A stretch of DNA of 64,000 nucleotides, taken from the NCBI RefSeq assembly GCF_029227915.1, contig NC_079875.1, forward strand, positions 372,001-436,000, written 5' to 3'. A program made the translations under genes and the position numbers. Every line of letters starts with the position of its first letter. Positions within the stretch are counted from its first letter, which is position 1. Shown piece after piece: positions 50,414-62,700 of the stretch. This DNA comes from Hydractinia symbiolongicarpus (lineage: Eukaryota; Cnidaria; Hydrozoa; Anthoathecata; Hydractiniidae). The notes beneath the pieces were generated by a model. The model was given only the letters and a program-made list of their open reading frames with translations, had not been told where the DNA came from and did no database searches.

Positions 50414-53400
50414 ACATTTTTGAAAACTACAAGTCTCATGCGATTTAGTGGTGAAAAGATAATTTAAAAAATCGTTCTGGAAATGAGTTTACTCACAGGG
50501 TACTTTCTTTGTATACATTCGACTATACGGGACAAGCCCGGGATTTTCGGGAAATCGCGGGTTTTCGTTTGCCGGCGATTAAGCCTCTTTTATTAAGCGT
50601 CTCAATAAAAATGAAAACATTTTTGAAAACTACAAGGCTCATGGGCTTTAGTAGTGAAATAATAATTTAAAAAATCGTTCGGGAAATGAGTTTACTCCCT
50701 GGGTACTTTCTTTGTATACTTTTGACTATACGGGCCGAGTCCAGGGTTTACGGGAAATGGCGGGTTTTCGTTTGCCGGCGATTAAACTTCTTTTATTCAG
50801 CGTCTCATCAAAAATGAAAACATTTTTAAAAACTACAAGTCTCATGGGCTTTAGCGGTGAAATAATAATTTAAAAAATCGTTCGGGAAATGAGTTTACTC
50901 CCTGGGTACTTTCTTTGTATACTTTTGACTTTACGGGCCGAGTCTGGGATTTACAGGAAATCGCAGGTTTTCGTTTGCCGGCGATTAAACTTCTTTTATT
51001 CAGCGTCTCATCAAAAATGAAAACATTTGTGAAAACTACAAGTCTCATGCGATTTAGTGGTGAAAAGATAATTTAAAAAATCGTTCTGGAAATGAGTTTA
51101 CTCATAGGGTACTTTCTTTGTATGCATTCGACTATACGGGACAAGCCCGGGATTTACGGGAAATCGCGGGTTTTCGTTTGCCGGCGATTAAGCCTCTTTT
51201 ATTAAGCGTCTCAATAAAAATGAAAACATTTTTGAAAACTACAAGTCTCATCCGTTCTAGTGGTGCAGAAATAATTTGAAAAATCGTTCGGGAAATGAGT
51301 TTACTCCCCGGGTACTTTTTTGTATACTTTTGTCTTTACAGGCCGAGTCCGGGATTTACAGGAAATCGCAGGTTTTCATTTGCCGGCGAATAAACTTCTT
51401 TTATTCAGCGTCTCATCAAAAATGAAAACATTTTTAAAAACTACAAGTCTCATGCGTTTTAGTGGTGAAAAAGTAATTTAAAAAATCGTTCGGGAAATGA
51501 GTTTACTCCCTGGGTACTTTCTTTGTATACTTTTGACTATACGGGCCGAGTCCAGGGTTTACGGGAAATGGCGGGTTTTTGTTTGCCGGCGATTAAACTT
51601 CTTTTATTCAGCGTCTCATCAAAAATGAAAACATTTTTAAAAACTACAAGTCTCATGGGCTTTAGCGGTGAAATAATAATTTAAAAAATCGTTCGGGAAA
51701 TGAGTTTACTCCCTGGGTACTTTCTTTGTATACTTTTGACTTTACGGGCCGAGTCTGGGATTTACAGGAAATCGCAGGTTTTCGTTTGCCGGCGATTAAA
51801 CTTCTTTTATTCAGCGTCTCATCAAAAATGAAAACATTTGTGAAAACTACAAGTCTCATGCGATTTAGTGGTGAAAAGATAATTTAAAAAATCGTTCTGG
51901 AAATGAGTTTACTCATAGGGTACTTTCTTTGTATGCATTCGACTATACGGGACAAGCCCGGGATTTACGGGAAATCGCGGGTTTTCGTTTGCAGGCAATT
52001 AAACCTCTTTCATTAAGCGTCTCATTAAAAATGAAAACATTTTTGAAAACTACAAGTCTCATTCGTTCTAGTGGTGCAGAAATAATTTGAAAAATCGTTC
52101 GGGAAATGAGTTTACTCCCTAGGTACTTTCTTTGTTTACATTCGACTATACGGGACAAGCCTGGGATTTACGGGAAATCTCAGGTTTTCGTTTGCCGGCG
52201 ATTAAACTTCTTTTATTCAGCGTCTCATCAAAAATGAATACATTTTTGAAAACTACAAGTCTCAAGCGATTTAGTGGTGAAAAGATAATTTAAAAAATCG
52301 TTCTGGAAATGAGTTTACTCACAGGGTACTTTCTTTGTTTACATTCGACTATACGGGACAAGCCTGGGATTTACGGGAAATCGCGGGTTTTCGTTTACCG
52401 GCGAATATACCTCTTTCATTAAACGTCCCAATAAAAATGAAAACAGTTTTGAAAACTACAAGTCTCATGGGCTTTAGTGGTGAAATAATAGTTTAAAAAA
52501 TCGTTCGGGAAATGAGTTTACTCCCTGGGTACTTTCTTTGTATACTTTGGACTATACGGGCCGAGTCTGGGATTTACGGGAAATCTCGGGTTTTCGTTTG
52601 CCGGCGATTAAACTTCTTTTATTCAGCGTCTCATCAAAAATGAATACATTTTTGAAAACTACAAGTCTCATGCGATTTAGTGGTGAAAAGATAATTTAAA
52701 AAATCGTTCTGGAAATGAGTTTACTCACAGGGTACTTTCTTTGTATACATTCGACTATACGGGACAAGCCCGGGATTTTCGGGAAATCGCGGGTTTTCGT
52801 TTGCCGGCGATTAAGCCTCTTTTATTAAGCGTCTCAATAAAAATGAAAACATTTTTGAAAACTACAAGGCTCATGGGCTTTAGTAGTGAAATAATAATTT
52901 AAAAAATCGTTCGGGAAATGAGTTTACTCCCTGGGTACTTTCTTTGTATACTTTTGACTATACGGGCCGAGTCCAGGGTTTACGGGAAATGGCGGGTTTT
53001 CGTTTGCCGGCGATTAAACTTCTTTTATTCAGCGTCTCATCAAAAATGAAAACATTTTTAAAAACTACAAGTCTCATGGGCTTTAGCGGTGAAATAATAA
53101 TTTAAAAAATCGTTCGGGAAATGAGTTTACTCCCTGGGTACTTTCTTTGTATACTTTTGACTTTACGGGCCGAGTCTGGGATTTACAGGAAATCGCAGGT
53201 TTTCGTTTGCCGGCGATTAAACTTCTTTTATTCAGCGTCTCATCAAAAATGAAAACATTTGTGAAAACTACAAGTCTCATGCGATTTAGTGGTGAAAAGA
53301 TAATTTAAAAAATCGTTCTGGAAATGAGTTTACTCATAGGGTACTTTCTTTGTATGCATTCGACTATACGGGACAAGCCCGGGATTTACGGGAAATCGCG

Positions 53401-56400
53401 GGTTTTCGTTTGCAGGCAATTAAACCTCTTTCATTAAGCGTCTCATTAAAAATGAAAACATTTTTGAAAACTACAAGTCTCATTCGTTCTAGTGGTGCAG
53501 AAATAATTTGAAAAATCGTTCGGGAAATGAGTTTACTCCCTAGGTACTTTCTTTGTATACTTTTGACTAGACGGGCCGAGTCTGGGAGTTACGGGAAGTC
53601 ACGGGTTTTCGTTTGCCGGCGATTAAACTTCTTTTATTCAGCGTCTCATCAAAAATGAAAACATTTTTAAAAACTACAAGTCTCATCCGTTCTAGTGGTG
53701 CAGAAATAATTTGAAAAATCGTTCGGGAAATGAGTTTACTCCCCGGGTACTTTTTTTGTATACTTTGGACTATACGGGCCGAGTCTGGGATTTACGGGAA
53801 ATCTCGGGTTTTCGTTTGCCGGCGATTAAACTTCTTTTATTCAGCGTCTCATCAAAAATGAATACATTTTTGAAAACTACAAGTCTCATGGGCTTTAGCG
53901 GTGAAATAATAATTTAAAAAATCGTTCGGGAAATGAGTTTTCTCCCTGGGTACTTTCTTTGTATACTTTTGACTTTACGGGCTGAGTCTGGGATTTACAG
54001 GAAATCGCAGGTTTTCGTTTGCCGGCGATTAAACTTCTTTTATTCAGCGTCTCATCAAAAATAAAAACATTTGTGAAAACTACAAGTTTCATGCGATTTA
54101 GTGGTGAAAAGATAATTTAAAAAATCGTTCTGGAAATGAGTTTACTCATAGGGTACTTTCTTTGTATGCATTCGACTATACGGGACAAGCCCGGGATTTA
54201 CGGGAAATCGCGGGTATTCGTTTGCAGGCAATTAAACCTCTTTCATTAAGCGTCGCATTAAAAATGAAAACATTTTTGAAAACTACAAGTCTCATTCGTT
54301 CTAGTGGTGCAGAAATAATTTGAAAAATCGTTCGGGAAATGAGTTTACTCCCTGGGTACTTTCTTTGTATACTTTTGACTAGAAGGGCTGAGTCTGGGAG
54401 TTACGGGAAGTCACGGGTTTTCGTTTGCCGGCGATTAAACTTCTTTTATTCAGCGTCTCATCAAAAATGAAAACAATTTTAAAAACTACAAGTCTCATCC
54501 GTTCTAGTGGTGCAGAAATAATTTGAAAAATCGTTCGGGAAATGAGTTTACTCCCCGGGTACTTTTTTGTATACTTTTGTCTTTACAGGCCGAGTCCCGG
54601 ATTTACAGGAAATCGCAGGTTTTCATTTGCCGGCGAATAAACTTCTTTTATTCAGCGTCTCATCAAAAATGAAAACATTTTCGAAAACTACAAGTCTCAT
54701 GCGTTTTAGTGGTGAAAAAGTAATTTAAAAAATCGTTCGGGAAATGAGTTTACTCCCTGGGTACTTTCTTTGTATACTTTTGACTATACGGGCCGAGTCC
54801 AAGGTTTACGGGAAATGGCGGGTTTTCGTTTGCCGGCGATTAAACTTCTTTTATTCAGCGTCTCATCAAAAATGAAAACATTTTTAAAAACTACAAGTCT
54901 CATGGGCTTTAGCGGTGAAATAATAATTTAAAAAATCGTTCGGGAAATGAGTTTACTCCCTGGGTACTTTCTTTGTATACTTTTGACTTTACGGGCCGAG
55001 TCTGGGATTTACAGGAAATCGCAGGTTTTCGTTTGCCGGCGATTAAACTTCTTTTATTCAGCGTCTCATCAAAAATGAAAACATTTGTGAAAACTACAAG
55101 TCTCATGCGATTTAGTGGTGAAAAGATAATTTAAAAAATCGTTCTGGAAATGAGTTTACTCATAGGGTACTTTCTTTGTATGCATTCGACTATACGGGAC
55201 AAGCCCGGGATTTACGGGAAATCGCGGGTTTTCGTTTGCAGGCAATTAAACCTCTTTCATTAAGCGTCTCATTAAAAATGAAAACATTTTTGAAAACTAC
55301 AAGTCTCATTCGTTCTAGTGGTGCAGAAATAATTTGAAAAATCGTTCGGGAAATGAGTTTACTCCCTAGGTACTTTCTTTGTATACTTTTGACTAGACGG
55401 GCCGAGTCTGGGAGTTACGGGAAGTCACGGGTTTTCGTTTGCCGGCGATTAAACTTCTTTTATTCAGCGTCTCATCAAAAATGAAAACATTTTTAAAAAC
55501 TACAAGTCTCATCCGTTCTAGTGGTGCAGAAATAATTTGAAAAATCGTTCGGGAAATGAGTTTACTCCCCGGGTACTTTTTTTGTATACTTTGGACTATA
55601 CGGGCCGAGTCTGGGATTTACGGGAAATCTCGGGTTTTCGTTTGCCGGCGATTAAACTTCTTTTATTCAGCGTCTCATCAAAAATGAATACATTTTTGAA
55701 AACTACAAGTCTCATGGGCTTTAGCGGTGAAATAATAATTTAAAAAATCGTTCGGGAAATGAGTTTACTCCCTGGGTACTTTCTTTGTATACTTTTGACT
55801 TTACGGGCCGAGTCTGGGATTTACAGGAAATCGCAGGTTTTCGTTTGCCGGCGATTAAACTTCTTTTATTCAGCGTCTCATCAAAAATAAAAACATTTGT
55901 GAAAACTACAAGTTTCATGCGATTTAGTGGTGAAAAGATAATTTAAAAAATCGTTCTGGAAATGAGTTTACTCATAGGGTACTTTCTTTGTATGCATTCG
56001 ACTATACGGGACAAGCCCGGGATTTACGGGAAATCGCGGGTTTTCGTTTGCAGGCAATTAAACCTCTTTCATTAAGCGTCTCATTAAAAATGAAAACATT
56101 TTTAAAAACTACAAGTCTCATTCGTTCTAGTGGTGCAGAAATAATTTGAAAAATCGTTCGGGAAATGAGTTTACTCCCTAGGTACTTTCTTTGTATACTT
56201 TTGACTATACGGGCCGAGTCTGGGAGTTACGGGAAGTCACGGGTTTTCGTTTGCCGGGGATTAAACTTCTTTTATTCAGCGTCTCATCAAAAATGAAAAC
56301 ATTTTTAAAAACTACAAGTCTCATCCGTTCTAGTGGTGCAGAAATAATTTGAAAAATCGTTCGGGAAATGAGTTTACTCCCGGGTACTTTTTTTGTATAC

Positions 56401-56733
56401 TTTGGACTATACGGGCCGAGTCTGGGATTTACGGGAAATCTCGGGTTTTCGTTTGCCGGCGATTAAACTTCTTTTATTCAGCGTCTCATCAAAAATGAAT
56501 ACATTTTTGAAAACTACAAGTCTCATGCGATTTAGTGGTGAAAAGATAATTTAAAAAATCGTTCTGGAAATGAGTTTACTCACAGGGTACTTTCTTTGTA
56601 TACATTCGACTATACGGGACAAGCCCGGGATTTAAGGGAAATCGCGGGTTTTCGTTTGCCGGCGATTAAGCCTCTTTCATTAAGCGTCACAATAAAAATG
56701 AAAACATTTTTGAAAACTACAAGTCTCATGCGT
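50414..56733 (+). repeat. 6089-bp tandem duplication (30-mer), copy 2 with one extra monomer
   Basis: Adjoins copy 1 directly. It matches at constant offset to about 56122, then has one additional monomer (about 56122-56325, with GGGAGTTACGGGAAGTCAC and GCCGGGGATT). After that the match to copy 1 resumes through the GCGTCACAATAAAAATG monomer. Base differences noticed are GGGCTGAG near 53980 and CCAAGGTTT near 54798. The divergence is very low for 6 kb of satellite. Confidence 0.88.
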
Positions 56734-59700
56734 TTTAGTGGTGAAAAAGTAATTTAAAAAATCGTTCGGGAAATGAGTTTACTCCCTGGGTACTTTCTTT
56801 GTATACTTTTGACTATTCGGGCCGAGTCCGGGGTTTACGGGAAATCGCGGGTTTTCGTTTGCCGGCGATTAAACTTCTTTTATTCAGCGTCTCATCAAAA
56901 ATTAAAACATTTTTGAAAACAACAAGTCTCATGCGTTTTAGTGGTGAAAAAGTAATTTAAAAAATCGTTCGGGAAATGAGTTTACTCCCTGGGTACTTTC
57001 TTTGTATACTTTTGACTATACAGGCCGAGTCCGGGGTTTACGGGAAATGGCGGGTTTTCGTTTGCCGGCGATTAAACTTCTTTTATTCAGCGTCTCATCA
57101 AACATGAAAACATTTTTAAAAACTACAAGTCTCATGGGCTTTAGTGGTGAAATAATAATTTAAAAAATCGTTCGGCAAATGAGTTTACTCCCTGGGTACT
57201 TTCTTTGTATACTTTTGACTATACGGGCCGAGTCTGGAATTTACAGGAAATCGCAGGTTTACGTTTGCCGGCGATTAAACTTCTTTTATTCAGCGTCTCA
57301 TCAAAAATGAAAACATTTGTGAAAACTACAAGTCTCATGCGATTTAGTGGTGAAAAGATAATTTAAAAAATCGTTCTGGAAATGAGTTTACTCATAGGGT
57401 ACTTTCTTTGTATGCATTCGACTATACGGGACAAGCCCGGGATTTACGGGAAATCGCGGGTTTTCGTTTGCAGGCAATTAAACCTCTTTCATTAAGCGTC
57501 GCATTAAAAATGAAAACATTTTTGAAAACTACAAGTCTCATTTGTTCTAGTGGTGCAGAAATAATTTGAAAAATCGTTCGGGAAATGAGTTTACTCCCTG
57601 GGTACTTTCTTTGTATACTTTTGACTAGACGGGCCGAGTCTGGGAGTTACGGGAAGTCACGGGTTTTCGTTTGCCGGCGATTAAACTTCTTTTATTCAGC
57701 GTCTCATCAAAAATGAAAACATTTTTAAAAACTACAAGTCTCATCCGTTCTAGTGGTGCAGAAATAATTTGAAAAATCGTTCGGGAAATGAGTTTACTCC
57801 CCGGGTACTTTTTTGTATACTTTTGTCTTTACAGGCCAAGTCCGGGATTTACAGGAAATCGCAGGTTTTTATTTGCCGACAAATAAACTTCTTTTATTCA
57901 GCGTCTCATCAAAAATGAAAACATTTTTGAAAACTACAAGTCTCATGCGTTTTAGTGGTGAAAAAGTAATTTAAAAAATCGTTCGGGAAATGAGTTTACT
58001 CCCTGGGTACTTTCTTTGTATACTTTTGACTATACGGGCCGAGTCCAGGGTTTACGGAAATGGCGGGTTTTCGTTTGCCGGCGATTAAACTTCTTTTATT
58101 CAGCGTCTCATCAAAAATGAAAACATTTTTAAAAACTACAAGTCTCATGGGCTTTAGCGGTGAAATAATAATTTAAAAAATCGTTCGGGAAATGAGTTTA
58201 CTCCCTGGGTACTTTCTTTGTATACTTTTGACTTTACGGGCCGAGTCTGGGATTTACAGGAAATCGCAGGTTTTCGTTTGCCGGCGATTAAACTTCTTTT
58301 ATTCAGCGTCTCATCAAAAATGAAAACATTTGTGAAAACTACAAGTCTCATGCGATTTAGTGGTGAAAAGATAATTTAAAAAATCGTTCTGGAAATGAGT
58401 TTACTCATAGGGTACTTTCTTTGTATGCATTCGACTATACGGGACAAGCCCGGGATTTACGGGAAATCGCGGGTTTTCGTTTGCAGGCAATTAAACCTCT
58501 TTCATTAAGCGTCTCATTAAAAATGAAAACATTTTTGAAAACTACAAGTCTCATTCGTTCTAGTGGTGCAGAAATAATTTGAAAAATCGTTCGGGAAATG
58601 AGTTTACTCCCTAGGTACTTTCTTTGTATACTTTTGACTAGACGGGCCGAGTCTGGGAGTTACGGGAAGTCACGGGTTTTCGTTTGCCGGCGATTAAACT
58701 TCTTTTATTCAGCGTCTCATCAAAAATGAAAACATTTTTAAAAACTACAAGTCTCATCCGTTCTAGTGGTGCAGAAATAATTTGAAAAGTCGTTCGGGAA
58801 ATGAGTTTACTCCCCGGGTACTTTTTTTGTATACTTTTAACTTTACAGGCCGAGTCCGGGATTTACGGGAAATCGCAGGTTTTCGTTTGCCGGCGATTAA
58901 ACTTCTTTTATTCAGCGTCTCATCAAAAATTAAAACATTTTTGAAAACAACAAGTCTCATGCGTTTTAGTGGTGAAAAAGTAATTTAAAAAATCGTTCGG
59001 GAAATGAGTTTACTCCCTGGGTACTTTCTTTGTATACTTTTGACTATACGGGCCGAATCCGTGGTTTACGGGAAATGGCGGGTTTTGGTTTGCCGGCGAC
59101 TAAACTTCTTTTATTCAGCGTCTCATCAAAAATGAAAACATTTGTGAAAACTACAAGTCTCATGCGTTTTAGTGGTGAAAAAGTAATTTAAAAAATCGTT
59201 CGGGAAATGAGTTTACTCCCTGGGTACTTTCTTTGTATACTTTTGACTATACGGGCCGAGTCCGGGATTTACAGGAAATCGCAGGTTTTCATTTGCCGAC
59301 AAATAAACTTCTTTTATTCAGCGTCTCATCAAAAATGAAAACATTTTTGAAAACTACAAGTCTCATGCGTTTTAGTGGTGAAAAAGTAATTTAAAAAATC
59401 GTTCGGGAAATGAGTTTACTCCCTGGGTACTTTCTTTGTATACTTTTGACTATACGGGCCGAGTCCAGGGTTTACGGGAAATGGCGGTTTTTCGTTTGCC
59501 GGCGATTAAACTTCTTTTATTCAGCGTCTCATCAAAAATGAAAACATTTTTAAAAACTATAAGTCTCATGGGCTTTAGCGGTGAAATAATAATTTAAAAA
59601 ATCGTTCGGGAAATGAGTTTACTCCCTGGGTACTTTCTTTGTATACTTTTGACTTTACGGGCCGAGTCTGGGATTTACAGGAAATCGCAGGTTTTCGTTT

Positions 59701-62700
59701 GCCGGCGATTAAACTTCTTTTATTCAGCGTCTCATCAAAAATGAAAACATTTGTGAAAACTACAAGTCTCATGCGATTTAGTGGTGAAAAGATAATTTAA
59801 AAAATCGTTCTGGAAATGAGTTTACTCATAGGGTACTTTCTTTGTATGCATTCGACTATACGGGACAAGCCCGGGATTTACGGGAAATCGCGGGTTTTCG
59901 TTTGCAGGCAATTAAACCTCTTTCATTAAGCGTCTCATTAAAAATGAAAACATTTTTGAAAACTACAAGTCTCATTCGTTCTAGTGGTGCAGAAATAATT
60001 TGAAAAATCGTTCGGGAAATGAGTTTACTCCCTAGGTACTTTCTTTGTATACTTTTGACTAGACGGGCCGAGTCTGGGAGTTACGGGAAGTCACGGGTTT
60101 TCGTTTGCCGGCGATTAAACTTCTTTTATTCAGCGTCTCATCAAAAATGAAAACATTTTTAAAAACTACAAGTCTCATCCGTTCTAGTGGTGCAGAAATA
60201 ATTTGAAAAATCGTTCGGGAAATGAGTTTACTCCCCGGGTACTTTTTTTGTATACTTTTAACTTTACAGGCCGAGTCCGGGATTTACGGGAAATCGCAGG
60301 TTTTCGTTTGCCGGCGATTAAACTTCTTTTATTCAGCGTCTCATCAAAAATTAAAACATTTTTGAAAACAACAAGTCTCATGCGTTTTAGTGGTGAAAAA
60401 GTAATTTAAAAAATCGTTCGGGAAATGAGTTTACTCCCTGGGTACTTTCTTTGTATACTTTTGACTATACGGGCCGAGTCCGTGGTTTACGGGAAATGGC
60501 GGGTTTTGGTTTGCCGGCGACTAAACTTCTTTTATTTAGCGTCTCATCAAAAATGAAAACATTTGTGAAAACTACAAGTCTCATGCGATTTAGTGGTGAA
60601 AAGATAATTTAAAAAATCGTTCTGGAAATAAGTTTACTCATAGGGTACTTTCTTTGTATGCATTCGACTATACGGGACAAGCCCGGGATTTACGGGAAAT
60701 CGCGGGTTTTCGTTTGCAGGCAATTAAGCCTCTTTCATTAAGCGTCTCATTAAAAATGAAAACATTTTTTAAAACTACAAGTCTCATTCGTTCTAGTGGT
60801 GCAGAAATAATTTGAAAAATCGTTCGGGAAATGAGTTTACTCCCTGGGTACTTTCTTTGTATACTTTTGACTAGACGGGCCGAGTCTGGGAGTTACGGGA
60901 AGTCACGGGTTTTCGTTTGCCGGCGATTAAACTTCTTTTATTCAGCGTCTCATCAAAAATGAAAACATTTTTAAAAACTACAAGTCTCATCCGTTCTAGT
61001 GGTGCAGAAATAATTTGAAAAATCGTTCGGGAAATGAGTTTACTCCCTGGGTACTTTCTTTGTATACTTTTGACTAGACGGGCCGAGTCTGGGAGTTACG
61101 GGAAGTCACGGGTTTTCGTTTGCCGGCGATTAAACTTCTTTTATTCAGCGTCTCATCAAAAATGAAAACATTTTTAAAAACTACAAGTCTCATCCGTTCT
61201 AGTGGTGCAGAAATAATTTGAAAAATCGTTCGAGAAATGAGTTTACTCCCCGGGTACTTTTTTTGTATACTTTTAACTTTACAGGCCGAGTCCGGGATTT
61301 ACGGGAAATCGCAGGTTTTCGTTTGCCGGCGATTAAACTTCTTTTATTCAGCGTCTCATCAAAAATTAAAACATTTTTGAAAACAACAAGTCTCATGCGT
61401 TTTAGTGGTAAAAAAAGTAATTTAAAAAATCGTTCGGGAAATGAGTTTACTCCCTGGATACTTTCTTTGTATACTTTTGACTATACGGGCCGAGTCCGGG
61501 GTTTACGGGAAATGGCGGGTTTTCGTTTGCCGGCGATTAAACTTCTTTTATTCAGCGTCTCATCAAACATGAAAACATTTTTAAAAACTACAAGTCTCAT
61601 GGGCTTTAGTGGTGAAATAATAATTTAAAAAATCGTTCGGCAAATGAGTTTACTCCCTGGGTACTTTCTTTGTATACTTTTGACTATACGGGCCGAGTCT
61701 GGAATTTTCAGGAAATCGCAGGTTTTCGTTTGCCGGCGATTAAACTTCTTTTATTCAGCGTTTCATCAAAAATGAAAACATTTTTGAAAACTACAAGTCT
61801 CATGCGATTTAGTGGTGAAAGATAATTTAAAAAATCGTTCTGGAAATGAGTTTACTCACAGGGTACTTTCTTTGTATACATTTGACTATACGGGACAAGC
61901 CCGGGATTTACGGGAAATCGCGGCTTTTCGTTTGCCGGCAATTAAACCTCTTTCATTAAGCGTCTCATTAAAAATGAAAACATTTTTTAAAACTACAAGT
62001 CTCATTCGTTCTAGTGGTGCAGAAATAATTTGAAAAATCGTTCGGGAGATGAGTTTACTCCCTGGGTACTTCCTTTGTATACTTTTGACTATACGGGCCG
62101 GGTCCGGGAGTTACGGGAAGTCACGGGTTTTCGTTTGCCGGCGATTAAACCTCTTTTATTCAGCGTCTCATCAAAAATGAAAACATTTTTAAAAACTACA
62201 AGTCTCATGGGCTTTAGTGGTGAAATAATAATTTAAAAAATCGTTCGGGAAATGAGTTTACTCCCTGGGTACTTTTTTTGTATACTTTTGACTATACGGG
62301 CCGAGTCTGGGATTTGCGGGAAATCTCAGGTTTTCGTTTGCCGGCGATTAAACTTTTTTTATTCAGCGTCTCATCAAAAATGAATACATTTTTGAAAACT
62401 ACAAGTCTCATGCGATTTAGTGGTGAAAAGATAATTTAAAAAATCGTTCTGGAAATGAGTTTACTCCCTGGGTACTTTCTTTGTATACTTTTGACTATAC
62501 GGGCCGAGTCCGGGGTTTACGGGAAATGGCGGGTTTTCGTTTGCCGGCGATTAAACTTCTTTTATTCAGCGTCTCATCAAAAATGAAAACATTTTTAAAA
62601 ACTACAAGTCTCATGGGCTTTAGCGGTGAAATATTAATTTGAAAAATCGTTCGGGAAATGAGTTTTCTCCCTGGGTACTTTCTTTGTATACTTTTGACTT

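Noticed and set aside
61218-61628. Longest open frame, 136 codons
   Set aside because: One extra A in GGTAAAAAAAGTAA near 61411 shifts the frame past the usual stop and joins two monomer frames. It is unique and has no independent coding evidence.
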